Positions 52,426-60,716 of a DNA stretch of 64,000 nt are shown piece after piece. Source of the stretch: Neobacillus mesonae (lineage in GTDB: Bacteria; Bacillota; Bacilli; Paenibacillales; Paenibacillaceae); NCBI GenBank assembly GCA_023715865.1, contig JAMBOW010000001.1:2356001-2420000 (forward strand), written 5' to 3'. Within the stretch, counting starts at the first letter, position 1, and each line of letters starts with the position of its first letter. The notes below the pieces were generated by a model. That model made no database searches. It was not told where the DNA came from and worked only from the letters and a program-made list of their open reading frames with translations. The translations under genes were made by a program, and so were the position numbers.

Positions 52426-53289
52426 CTAGCCTCGTTTTTTAAGCAGAAATTGCGGGACTTCATGGTCCGGATGACGAATCATCACCGGTTCGATTTGAAA
52501 CAGCTGCTTCAGGTTATCTTCTGACACAAACGGATCCGGCTTCCCATGCATGAAGCGTACTCCCGCTTTCAATCCATACAATTTGTCGCAGAAGAGCGAG
52601 GCGAGATTAAGATCATGAAGAACAGCTACAATGGTAATCCCCGTACTCCTGCGCCAATCTGCAAGCAGCTCCATGAATTGAAGCTGGTAATGGACGTCCA
52701 GATAAGTCGTCGGCTCATCTAGCAGCAGGATTTCCGGCTCTTGGGCCATCACTTTAGCAAGAGCTACTCTCTGTCTTTGTCCTCCGCTTAATTCATCCAA
52801 AGGACGATCGGCAAAAGGAACCAGCTCGAGCTGTTCAAGTACACGATCCACTACTTCATCCCCGCCTGCAGTATCCCGTCCCAGCCAGTCTTGATAAGGA
52901 TATCTTCCCATGGATACGACATCTCTTACGGAATAAGCAATTTCAGGAAGGCCATCCTGCTGCAGAACGGCAATAATGCGGGATAACTCCTTGCGGCTGT
53001 AATTGCGAACCGGCTTATCCTTAATGAAGACAGAGCCTTCAGTGGGCACAAGAACACCGGACAGCAGATGAAGCAGAGTTGATTTTCCGCTGCCATTCGG
53101 ACCGACAATGCCCCACCATTCACCCGGTTCTACCGCAAAATCAATATTCGAGAGCGCCTTGTGATCTCCATACGCTTTTGATGCTGACTTTAGCTCGAGA
53201 ACGGGAGAAGTGGAAGCAGCCGAAGCGATGGAATTAGATTCCCCTTGAATCTCCTGACCTGTCTGTTCCGTCTTCATTCGTGGCTTCAT
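52426..53289 (-). CDS. btuD: Cobalamin ABC transporter ATPase
   Basis: The 287-residue ATPase has a 30-residue polar N-terminal tail, then Walker A GPNGSGKST (63-71), Q-loop VLQQDG, signature LSGGQRQRVALAKVM, Walker B EILLLDEPTTYLD and the H-loop AVLHDLN. It is of the FecE/BtuD group that powers import of cobalamin, heme or siderophores; cobalamin is inferred from the riboswitch and the neighbours. Starts one base after the permease stop. Confidence 0.88.
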   Translation of the reverse strand: MKPRMKTEQTGQEIQGESNSIASAASTSPVLELKSASKAYGDHKALSNIDFAVEPGEWWGIVGPNGSGKSTLLHLLSGVLVPTEGSVFIKDKPVRNYSRKELSRIIAVLQQDGLPEIAYSVRDVVSMGRYPYQDWLGRDTAGGDEVVDRVLEQLELVPFADRPLDELSGGQRQRVALAKVMAQEPEILLLDEPTTYLDVHYQLQFMELLADWRRSTGITIVAVLHDLNLASLFCDKLYGLKAGVRFMHGKPDPFVSEDNLKQLFQIEPVMIRHPDHEVPQFLLKKRG

Positions 53290-54333
53290 TTAACTTCCTC
53301 CCCTCCGCAGTTTCTTGTTACGATGCAATAAGTAAGCAAAGAATGGTGCCCCGACAAAAGCAGTGACGACCCCGAGCGGAATTTCAATCGGTGCGAGGAT
53401 CGTCCTCGCTCCCATATCTGCCCAGGCCAGAAAGATGCCCCCTAGAATTGCCGAGAGCGGGATAATAAGACGATAATCTGGACCTACAATTAATCTCACC
53501 ATGTGCGGAATGACAAGTCCAACAAAGCCGATGACCCCTGCTACGGATACGGCAGCAGCTGTCAATAGTGTAGCCACGATAAGTACCGACATCTTAAGCC
53601 ATTCCACTCTTACACCAAGATGTGCAGCCTGCCTTTCACCAAGAGCAAGCATATTTAATGCCCTTCCTCTGCTCCACAGGAACAGAATTCCGATCACCAA
53701 ATAGGGAAAAAGGATGGCCGTATAAGACCATCCGCGTAAACTCAAGCTTCCCATTGTCCAGAACAAAATCTGATTTACCGTATCCTTGGACATTGCAGTC
53801 AGGAAGGAAACGAATGCGCCCAGAAAGGATTGCATAATAACACCCGATAAGATAAGACTGTGCGTCGGTATCTTGCCGCCTTCACGGGCGAGCGCCAGAA
53901 CTCCCCATAACGTAATCATGCCTGTCACAAAAGCAACGAGCGGCAGCATCCACTCCCCAAGCAGTGCATACTGCAGTCCGAAATAGATCATGACTGCCGC
54001 TCCCACGGATGCACCGGATGAAACACCGAGCGTATAAGGATCTGCCAGCGGATTACGCAGCACCCCTTGAAAGGCAGCCCCTGCCGTAGCAAGTGCCGCT
54101 CCCACCAGCATACCGAGCAATACGCGGGGCAGCCTGACCTTCATAATGATTTGCTCTGAAGAAGGGTTCCAGCTCGGATCAATCGGCTCTGAGACCCAGG
54201 GCAGGTGATTGATTAATATTCCCACAATATGGCGAATAGGCAGATCCACTGCTCCGATGGCCAAACATAAGAGCAGGGTCAGCACAAGCAGGAGGATTAG
54301 AGTGAGTCCATATCCTGCTAGCTTTGATTTCAT
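53290..54333 (-). CDS. btuC: Cobalamin ABC transporter permease (FecCD family)
   Basis: The 347-residue permease has about ten membrane helices with the FecCD signatures: RLPRVLLGMLVGAALATAGA near residue 70, NPLADPYTLGVSSGASVGA near 92, GLVIPHMVRLIVGPDYR near 270 and ADMGART near 310. The G-L-V-I-P-H segment contacts the ATPase. It overlaps the binding protein gene by four bases. No second permease is present, so it acts as a homodimer. Confidence 0.9.
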   Translation of the reverse strand: MKSKLAGYGLTLILLLVLTLLLCLAIGAVDLPIRHIVGILINHLPWVSEPIDPSWNPSSEQIIMKVRLPRVLLGMLVGAALATAGAAFQGVLRNPLADPYTLGVSSGASVGAAVMIYFGLQYALLGEWMLPLVAFVTGMITLWGVLALAREGGKIPTHSLILSGVIMQSFLGAFVSFLTAMSKDTVNQILFWTMGSLSLRGWSYTAILFPYLVIGILFLWSRGRALNMLALGERQAAHLGVRVEWLKMSVLIVATLLTAAAVSVAGVIGFVGLVIPHMVRLIVGPDYRLIIPLSAILGGIFLAWADMGARTILAPIEIPLGVVTAFVGAPFFAYLLHRNKKLRRGGS

Positions 54334-55352
54334 TGGAACAGATCCGGATAAACAGCCGCGGCAACGACTTTCACGAGTTCGGTTACACGAGGACCAGGAC
54401 GGCTGAGCAGATTCGCATCAATGGAGATTACAGCATCGTCCTTGATCGCCGTAATCTCGTTCCAACCATCGCGCGCCTTGATGATTTGATCCAGCGTTTG
54501 GTTGTTTTCATCTATTACGTCACTTGAGTACAGAATGACATCCGGATTTGCTGCAATAATTTTCTCTTCGCTGATTTCATTCCAGCCTTCCGTATCACCT
54601 GCTACATTGACTCCGCTCGCAAGCGTAATCACTTCATCCATAAACTCGCCTTTACCAACGGTCCAGCCTGGTGAGAATTCTACATACACTTGCTTCTTCT
54701 CTTCATCAGACACAGAGCTTACTTTATCCACAACTTCTTGGATATCGGCTTTCATCTTGTCGACCACTTCTTTGGCTTCTGCCTGACGGTCTGTAATTTG
54801 ACCATACACTTCAATGTTCTTCATGACATCATCGATCGTTTTAGGATCCGTTTTAAAAATAACGATGCCGAGATCGCGCAGCTTCTGTACAGCTGCCTCA
54901 TCCATGGAAATTCCCGTAAACACGATATCCGGCTCAGCCGCAATAATTGCTTCTGCATTCGGCTCATACAAGCTTCCCATCTTCGGCTTGGAGGTTGCTG
55001 CTTCCGGATAGTCATCAAAATCGGATACCCCTACAATTTGCTCGTCGAGTCCGAGGGCAAAGAGTGATTCCGTTTCTGCCGGAGATACAGACACAATTTT
55101 TTCCGGCGCTTTGTCAAACGTAAACGATTCTCCTGTTGCATCGGTTAGGGTCAGCGGGTATTCTGTCTCGACGGAGACTTCACCGCTGTCCGCTCCTGTC
55201 TCTGTACCTTGATCTGCAGCCTGTCCGGCTTCCTGCTGCGTAGCTTGTCCTGTCCCTTCCGTCGTTTCTGTCTCGGTGCCGCAAGCGGCCAGCATCATCG
55301 CCAGAATTAGCGTGAGCAGCAGGGACAATACGCTTTTATTCATTTTTTTCAT
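54330..55352 (-). CDS. btuF: Cobalamin-binding lipoprotein of the ABC transporter
   Basis: The 340-residue precursor starts at the ATG at 55352 (AAGGGAGAG upstream) and has lipobox LAAC. After a Thr/Gln/Gly linker come the two lobes of a helical-backbone binding protein: EKIVSVSPAETESLFALGL, VGVSDFDDYPEA, MGSLYEPNAEAIIAAEPDIVF and NPDVILYSSDVIDEN. It is the first gene under the riboswitch and should capture cobalamin or cobinamide at the cell surface. Confidence 0.88.
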   Translation of the reverse strand: MKKMNKSVLSLLLTLILAMMLAACGTETETTEGTGQATQQEAGQAADQGTETGADSGEVSVETEYPLTLTDATGESFTFDKAPEKIVSVSPAETESLFALGLDEQIVGVSDFDDYPEAATSKPKMGSLYEPNAEAIIAAEPDIVFTGISMDEAAVQKLRDLGIVIFKTDPKTIDDVMKNIEVYGQITDRQAEAKEVVDKMKADIQEVVDKVSSVSDEEKKQVYVEFSPGWTVGKGEFMDEVITLASGVNVAGDTEGWNEISEEKIIAANPDVILYSSDVIDENNQTLDQIIKARDGWNEITAIKDDAVISIDANLLSRPGPRVTELVKVVAAAVYPDLFQ

Positions 55353-55443
55353 GACTCTCTCCCTTTCGAATGTTGGTAACTTTAGATAAACCATCAAAAG
55401 CTAAGCCCGAAACCAATCCACCTGAGGCTTTCCGATCAATAGC

Positions 55444-55477
55444 AAAAAACCTTGGTCCTTAAGCCAGGATCAAGGTT
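55444..55477 (-). terminator. Expression-platform terminator of the cobalamin riboswitch
   Basis: On the minus strand AACCTTGATCC pairs with GGACCAAGGTT (one mismatch), followed by TTTTTGC. It lies between the aptamer and btuF, so ligand binding can stop transcription. Confidence 0.8.
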
Positions 55478-55554
55478 ACGTCTCGCAGCTACCCTAAAAA
55501 AGGGCATAAAGAATCGCAAAACGTATCCTTTCCTCGAAGGATCGCACGTTTAAT

Positions 55555-55745
55555 TCCAGCAGGGCAGGTCTCCTGACTTTCCAGGTTTGGCATGGCAGAC
55601 AGCGTCCTTCCCATTTCTTTTTGGCAAGAAACAGTGGATATCATGCTGCTGCCCCTGGTATACAGTGGCGGGACCGTGCCGGATTTGCACCGGCTTCCCT
55701 TTTAACCTGAGCAGCTTCACAGTTACGTGCTGTCAGGACCCTGTC
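55555..55745 (-). ncRNA. Cobalamin riboswitch
   Basis: On the minus strand the sequence shows the conserved aptamer core: AAAAGGGAAGCCGGTGCAAA, ATCCGGCACGGTCCCGCCAC then TGTAT (B12 box, 55661-55670), and the 3' part AAGTCAGGAGACCTGCC. The terminator at 55444-55477 forms the expression platform. It controls btuF-btuC-btuD. A hairpin with a loop near 55510-55545 downstream may provide the kissing partner of loop 5. Confidence 0.92.
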
Positions 55746-55834
55746 GGATTTCTTCGTTTTTGCATTAAAAAATCCTCATGCTTCACCATACATTTTTTAA
55801 ATGCATGGTCTAGAGGTCTTAACTTCTGTTGTTG

Positions 55835-55863
55835 ATTATAGGGGAAAGCCTGTTTTTCTACAA
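55835..55863 (-). promoter_or_regulatory. Promoter of the riboswitch-btuFCD transcript
   Basis: TTGTAG (55858-55863) and TATAAT (55835-55840) on the minus strand with seventeen bases between; about 90 bases upstream of the aptamer and downstream of the cobC stop. Confidence 0.7.
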
Positions 55864-55897
55864 CCAAAGTTTTCCCTTTCCGAGCTCTCCATGTTTA

Positions 55898-56647
55898 TTA
55901 CACATATTTGTGCAAGATTCGCGCTGCAAGCCGGCCGTCTTGAAGCATGAGTCTCAGCACCAGCATTTCTCCAGGACCTGGCATCAAGGAATGAAAATCA
56001 GCGTTTGGGATATAGGCAGATACAAGCTGCTTGATAACCCCGCCATGAGTCACAACAAGAACCCTAGGGGATGAATTGCTCTCAATAGGAGGCACTATGC
56101 CAATATCATGACTTGGGTCACCGCTTGACGCCTTGGTCACATTGCCTTTATCGGTTGGTTGGGTACTTAAACTTTCAATTTGCCCCACCTCACTTTGATG
56201 CTTAACCGAGGCTTCATTCAACAGGATGGGCAGCAGTTTGTCCTCCACAAAACCGGTTATTCGCTGGGTAAATGCTGCAAAAGACTCCGCTCCCGGCGGT
56301 GTCTCTGTCTCAGGGCTGTCAATCCAGCTTCGGTAAGCGGGATTATTCTGGAGCATTTCGTAGGTTGCGCCTTCCCATTCACCGAAATGGTATTCCCTTA
56401 TCCGCTCATCCTTCACCGCGCCGTCCGAAAGCTGCGGCGCAATGAGCCGAAGTGTTTCCACTGAACGAATCAGATCGCTGACATACACATGCTGAAACGT
56501 AATCCCATCAAGCTGAGGCTTAAGCCGTTCAAGTTCATACTCTGCCTCGCTCAACAGCGGTATATCAGTATGACCCAAATAACGCCGTTCCGCATTCCAG
56601 CGGGTCCGTCCGTGTCTAACAAGATAAAGATCGAGACATGAGCTCAT
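55898..56647 (-). CDS. cobC: Histidine phosphatase family protein (CobC type)
   Basis: The 249-residue protein has the phosphatase core YLVRHGRTRWNAERRYLGHT (catalytic His in RHG), YVSDLIRSVETLRL, REYHFGEWEGATYEML and VLVVTHGGVIKQL. In this setting it is probably alpha-ribazole-5'-phosphate phosphatase. A central insertion of about 50 residues (NEASVKHQSEVGQIESLSTQ and beyond) is polar and unusual. The ATG overlaps the stop of cbiB by four bases; an earlier in-frame start would overlap cbiB by 58 bases. Confidence 0.83.
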   Translation of the reverse strand: MSSCLDLYLVRHGRTRWNAERRYLGHTDIPLLSEAEYELERLKPQLDGITFQHVYVSDLIRSVETLRLIAPQLSDGAVKDERIREYHFGEWEGATYEMLQNNPAYRSWIDSPETETPPGAESFAAFTQRITGFVEDKLLPILLNEASVKHQSEVGQIESLSTQPTDKGNVTKASSGDPSHDIGIVPPIESNSSPRVLVVTHGGVIKQLVSAYIPNADFHSLMPGPGEMLVLRLMLQDGRLAARILHKYV

Positions 56648-57624
56648 CTCCACCACATCCAATCCAGGCCGAAGAGTGAAAAAACGGATATGACCGCACA
56701 CAAGCTTAGGACAAACAAGCTGGATGCTATAAACATCATTGAGATGCTTGTTTTGATATGTGCGGCCTCAAGGTCGTGGTAGGGGGTACCCATATATGCA
56801 CGAAAAGATCTCACTCCGTGATACACGTTGTACCCTCCTAGCCGAATCCCCATCGCGCCGGCAACGGCCGACTCTGGGTAACCGCCGTTCGGACTCGGAT
56901 GCTTTCTTGCGTCCTCTTTCACTGTCCGTATGCTGTTCTTGACATGTAATCCCAGAATCCGTGCAGAGGCAAACAGCAGCAGTGCAGATATTCGCGCAGG
57001 TATGTAATTTGCGGCATCATCCAGACGGGCAGAAGCCTTCCCAAGATAAAAATACTTCTCGTTCTTGTAGCCAACCATGGAGTCCAGCGTATTCACAGCC
57101 CGATATGCCATAGCCAGAGGAGCCCCTCCGATCAGAGCATAAAATAAAGGAGAAATCACTGCATCTACAATATTCTCCGCAATCGTCTCTACCGTTCCTC
57201 TGACGATTTCGGGCTCATCCAGATCCGCGGTATCCCGGCCGACGATCATGCCAAGTGATTCCCGGGCTTCGGGGAGCTTTCTTGCCTTTAAATGCTTAAA
57301 CACCTGCACGCCGGCGTCCTTTAGCCCTTTCGCTGCAATCGTCGTCGAGATCAGAATAATCTCAGCTGCGATTGCAAGATACGGATGTATAAGGGCGAGC
57401 AGCTTAAGCAAAGCCCAAGTGATGAGAAAGGATCCGCCTACGATTAGAACCGGGAATAGAATCCCGGCGAATAACAAGCCTTTATCGGAGCTCACCTTGG
57501 AACGAATCGACTTCTCCAGCGCAGATATGGTCTTGCCCATCCCAATGACCGGATGAGGAATCCATCTCGGATCACCAATGATCCGGTCAAGGATATATGC
57601 AGCCGCAAGAATTATAGCAAGCAT
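56644..57624 (-). CDS. cbiB: Adenosylcobinamide-phosphate synthase (CbiB)
   Basis: The 326-residue membrane enzyme attaches aminopropanol phosphate to adenosylcobyric acid. It has the signature ILDRIIGDPRWIPHPVIGMG near the start, IVGRDTADLDEPEIVRGTVE, DAVISPLFYALIGGAPLAMAY, and SPNGGYPESAVAGAMGIRLGG. Five membrane segments. It overlaps cbiZ by thirteen bases upstream. CobD supplies the aminopropanol phosphate. Confidence 0.94.
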   Translation of the reverse strand: MLAIILAAAYILDRIIGDPRWIPHPVIGMGKTISALEKSIRSKVSSDKGLLFAGILFPVLIVGGSFLITWALLKLLALIHPYLAIAAEIILISTTIAAKGLKDAGVQVFKHLKARKLPEARESLGMIVGRDTADLDEPEIVRGTVETIAENIVDAVISPLFYALIGGAPLAMAYRAVNTLDSMVGYKNEKYFYLGKASARLDDAANYIPARISALLLFASARILGLHVKNSIRTVKEDARKHPSPNGGYPESAVAGAMGIRLGGYNVYHGVRSFRAYMGTPYHDLEAAHIKTSISMMFIASSLFVLSLCAVISVFSLFGLDWMWWR

Positions 57625-58385
57625 GATCCTGCCTCCCCTTCTCCAGCCAGCAGACTTTCGGTAACCGTCCCGTAGACGAGACGTCCGATGCAGTCGCCAA
57701 GCTTTGTTGCTGTACCTGCGTATGCATGAATTTTATCCGCCGAGCTTCCATCCGGATTCGATCCGCTTACACCCAGAACGATGGCATCCGTTGTTGTTCC
57801 GGTAGCAATTTGCCCATTCTCTGCATCCTTGACTCCCAAATCCTGCAGGGCAGCTGCCTTTGCTTCCACTGCGGTCTGCAGGGCATTAACCATAGCATAC
57901 GGGGTGAGCTGTCCGGCAATGCACAGCATGATGTTGATCGTTCCAGGTGAATAGGCTGCGGAAAATACGGTTCGGGAGGAGGCCGCCCTGGCACTATTAC
58001 CTACCCCTGCAGTCGTACAGCAGAACACGACAGCATGATCCGTTTCTTGCTCTATAATTGATGCTCTCGAAAGCTTAACCGCTGTCAGGAGACCAGCCGT
58101 ACGCTGTGTCGGAACCCTCCAATGATGCAGACGAGCCTGTATTTCTGCAGCAGGGTCATCTGAAGCAAAGTGCTTATCCACATAAATATTAACCGCCCGA
58201 TCAATCCGGTCCATTCCTCCGCCATAAATGCTGCTTGCCAGTGAATGAAGTGTCTGCGGCGATTCAAGGAGCAGATAGGCATCGAATTTTGTGAGTGTAA
58301 GACCTGACCAAAGCTTGGATGAGTAGATTTCAGAAACACTAGGAACACCTACTTGGGATTCGGTATGCAAAAAAGGTACACTCAT
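57612..58385 (-). CDS. cbiZ: Adenosylcobinamide amidohydrolase (CbiZ)
   Basis: The 257-residue protein matches the CbiZ family: SIYGGGMDRIDRAVNIYVDK near residue 52, FCCTTAGVGNSARAASSRT near 122, GTINIMLCIAGQLTPYAMVN and TGTTTDAIVLGVSG. CbiZ removes the aminopropanol arm of cobinamides and some pseudocobalamins, giving adenosylcobyric acid that CbiB can rebuild. It lies between cobD and cbiB and overlaps cbiB by thirteen bases. Confidence 0.9.
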   Translation of the reverse strand: MSVPFLHTESQVGVPSVSEIYSSKLWSGLTLTKFDAYLLLESPQTLHSLASSIYGGGMDRIDRAVNIYVDKHFASDDPAAEIQARLHHWRVPTQRTAGLLTAVKLSRASIIEQETDHAVVFCCTTAGVGNSARAASSRTVFSAAYSPGTINIMLCIAGQLTPYAMVNALQTAVEAKAAALQDLGVKDAENGQIATGTTTDAIVLGVSGSNPDGSSADKIHAYAGTATKLGDCIGRLVYGTVTESLLAGEGEAGSCLL

Positions 58386-58388
58386 GAG

Positions 58389-59477
58389 CTATTCACCCTC
58401 CATGACGAACCGTAGTGCTCTGAGAAGGCGGCTGTTGTCAGCTTGTCCCTTTACTGCAATACGGACAGCTTTGTCGTTTAGACCTGGGTACATAGCACAG
58501 CTGCGAATAAGAACCCCCTGCTTTCCGAGGGCTTCCTGAAGTAAATGTGCGTCCCACCTCTCCGGCGTCTCCAGCAGCAGGTAATTAGCCATGCCCGGAT
58601 ACGTCCGGAACCCGAGGGCAGCCAATTGCTTCATAAGACGGCTCCGCTGTTCCTTGATTAACGTCTGGGTCTCTGCTTCATAAGCTGAATTTTCCTCAAG
58701 GCAAGCTTCTCCTGCGAGCAAAGCAAGGCCGTTGACACTCCAGGTGACCTGCTTTTTGGACATAGAGGCTATAAGCTCCGGATGTCCCAGCGCATAGCCA
58801 AGGCGAAGGCCAGGGATGGCATAAAATTTCGTCATAGAACGGATCAATATCACGTTGGGATAAGACTCTAAGGAGGCTGCCAGGGTCTGGCGATCCATCT
58901 CTGGAATAAAATCGATGAAGGCCTCGTCAACGACCAATGTAACATCACGAGCTTTGGCATACTGAGCGATCGCTTCCAGGTCGCTTTGTGAATACTGAAC
59001 GCCGTTCGGGTTGTTAGGCTGGCCGATAAATAGCAGCTCTACTTGATCAACAAGCGCTAAAATGTCAGACAGCTTTGCTTTATAATCAAGCTCTCTTTCA
59101 CCGTATATGTATTCTGTTCTTGCTCCAAACTGCCCAGCCAGCTGCCGATATTCTGAAAACCCCGGTTCGATAGTGCCCACCACTTCAGGTCCCAATGCCT
59201 GAAGAATGAGTGCCATGCACTCGGCAGCCCCATTACCAATCAGGATGTGATCCGGAGGTAAATTCAGCTTTGCCGAAAGCTTTTTCTTAAGTCCGCGGTG
59301 TCCAGGGTCCGGGTACCGAAGAATGTGATGCAGACCTTGCTTGAGCGCTTCAGTCACCGCAGGAGGCGGGCCTAGCGGGTTAATGTTGGCGCTGTAATCC
59401 AGGAAATCCATGGGCGGTATCCCGTACCTAGCCGCTGCGGTCTCTACGTCTCCGCCATGTCCATATACCTCAATCAA
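58389..59477 (-). CDS. cobD: Threonine-phosphate decarboxylase (CobD)
   Basis: The 362-residue PLP enzyme makes (R)-1-aminopropan-2-ol phosphate, the nucleotide loop precursor. It begins YGHGGDVETAAARYG, has the DYSANINPLGPP region near residue 27, GNGAAECM, GQPNNPNG near 153, LVVDEAFIDF near 182 and the PLP lysine in RSMTKFYAIPGLRLGY near 214. This is a class II aminotransferase fold like HisC, but the N-terminal HGGD identifies CobD. First gene of the upstream cobalamin unit; no riboswitch was found before it. Confidence 0.92.
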   Translation of the reverse strand: MIEVYGHGGDVETAAARYGIPPMDFLDYSANINPLGPPPAVTEALKQGLHHILRYPDPGHRGLKKKLSAKLNLPPDHILIGNGAAECMALILQALGPEVVGTIEPGFSEYRQLAGQFGARTEYIYGERELDYKAKLSDILALVDQVELLFIGQPNNPNGVQYSQSDLEAIAQYAKARDVTLVVDEAFIDFIPEMDRQTLAASLESYPNVILIRSMTKFYAIPGLRLGYALGHPELIASMSKKQVTWSVNGLALLAGEACLEENSAYEAETQTLIKEQRSRLMKQLAALGFRTYPGMANYLLLETPERWDAHLLQEALGKQGVLIRSCAMYPGLNDKAVRIAVKGQADNSRLLRALRFVMEGE

Positions 59478-59558
59478 AGATGTTCCTTCCTTTCTTGTAA
59501 ATCACATTATCCTACATTATGCTGCTACAAATTAACACCCGTCAACGGCATTTCCCTT

Positions 59559-59587
59559 TTGTGTCCACTACACAATTGGTTTACAAT
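59559..59587 (+). promoter_or_regulatory. Promoter of lplA with overlapping inverted repeat
   Basis: TTGTGT (59559-59564) and TACAAT (59582-59587), seventeen bases apart. The -35 box is also the left half of an inverted repeat TTGTGT-x5-ACACAA, a possible operator. Confidence 0.5.
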
Positions 59588-59610
59588 AGGAATGGAGTGT
59601 TCCAAAACCA

Positions 59611-59637
59611 CAAGGACAGGCTTAATGCCTCACCTTG
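59611..59637 (+). other. Stem-loop in the lplA leader
   Basis: CAAGG-x2-AGGC and GCCT-x2-CCTTG pair around TTAAT, 37 bases before the lplA ATG. No T-run follows, so it is not a terminator; it may be a regulatory or stabilising hairpin. Confidence 0.4.
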
Positions 59638-59673
59638 CCTACATATTTACTATTTAAATCGGAGGAATCAACC

Positions 59674-60675
59674 ATGCTGTTTATTGACAACGAAGGCATT
59701 ACAGATCCGCGTATTAACCTCGCCATTGAGGAATATGCACTCAAGCATCTGTCGCTGGATGAGAGCTATCTGCTGTTCTACATTAATGCTCCTTCCATCA
59801 TCATCGGCAAACATCAGAACACGATCGAAGAGATCAACCAAGAATACGTACAGGAGCATGGTGTACAAGTCGTTCGCAGATTGTCAGGCGGCGGTGCCGT
59901 GTACCATGACCTGGGCAACCTGAACTTCAGCTTCATCACCAAGGATGACGGCAACTCGTTCCACAACTTCCGCAAGTTTACCCAGCCGGTCGTTGAAGCG
60001 CTTCACAGCCTAGGCGTGAATGCCGAGCTCACTGGACGAAATGACCTTCAAGTCGGCGAACAAAAAATTTCCGGTAACGCACAGTTTGCAACCCGCGGCC
60101 GGATGTTCAGCCATGGTACATTGATGTTTGACCTTAATCTGGAGAATGTCGCTGCTTCTCTCAAAGTAAACCCGGAGAAGTTCAAGTCCAAAAGCACCAA
60201 ATCGGTCCGCAGCCGCGTAGCTAATATCAGCTCCCTGATGGATAAAGAAATGACGATCGTGGAATTCCGTGAAGAGCTGCTCCGCCACATTTTCGGCATG
60301 GAAGCAAATGAGGTTCCGGAATATAAATTAACGGAAAAAGACTGGGAGAAAATCCACGAGATCTCCTCAGAGCGTTACCAAAACTGGGATTGGAACTATG
60401 GCTTGTCTCCGGAGAGCAATGTGAAGCATTCCAAGAAGTTCCCGGTCGGCATCATTGACCTACGAATGAACATTAAGGAAGGCCGGATTGAAGACATTAA
60501 AATCTATGGCGATTTCTTTGGCGTCGGCGATGTTGCCGATATCGAAAATCTGCTGCGGGGCAAGCGTTACGAAGAACAAGAAGTACGTGCAGCCTTAAAA
60601 GATCTTGATATTAAGCATTACTTCGGCAACCTGGAATTTGACGACTTCATCGGTCTTGTGTTCCTGGGAGAATAA
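59674..60675 (+). CDS. lplA: Lipoate-protein ligase
   Basis: The 333-residue ligase (ATG at 59674, GGAGG eight bases upstream) activates lipoate with ATP and attaches it to lipoyl domains. It has INLAIEEYAL, VRRLSGGGAVYHDLGNLNFS, GRNDLQVGEQKISGNAQ (with the catalytic lysine) and SRVANISSLMD, plus the C-terminal accessory domain (FPVGIIDLRMNIKEGRIEDI), so it is the two-domain, self-sufficient form like LplJ. An upstream in-frame ATG at 59635 lacks a ribosome binding site. Cotranscription with the HAD gene is possible (41-base gap). Confidence 0.93.
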   Translation: MLFIDNEGITDPRINLAIEEYALKHLSLDESYLLFYINAPSIIIGKHQNTIEEINQEYVQEHGVQVVRRLSGGGAVYHDLGNLNFSFITKDDGNSFHNFRKFTQPVVEALHSLGVNAELTGRNDLQVGEQKISGNAQFATRGRMFSHGTLMFDLNLENVAASLKVNPEKFKSKSTKSVRSRVANISSLMDKEMTIVEFREELLRHIFGMEANEVPEYKLTEKDWEKIHEISSERYQNWDWNYGLSPESNVKHSKKFPVGIIDLRMNIKEGRIEDIKIYGDFFGVGDVADIENLLRGKRYEEQEVRAALKDLDIKHYFGNLEFDDFIGLVFLGE

Positions 60676-60716
60676 ATAACAATACTAAATATAGATAATT
60701 TGAGGAGAGAGAAACC

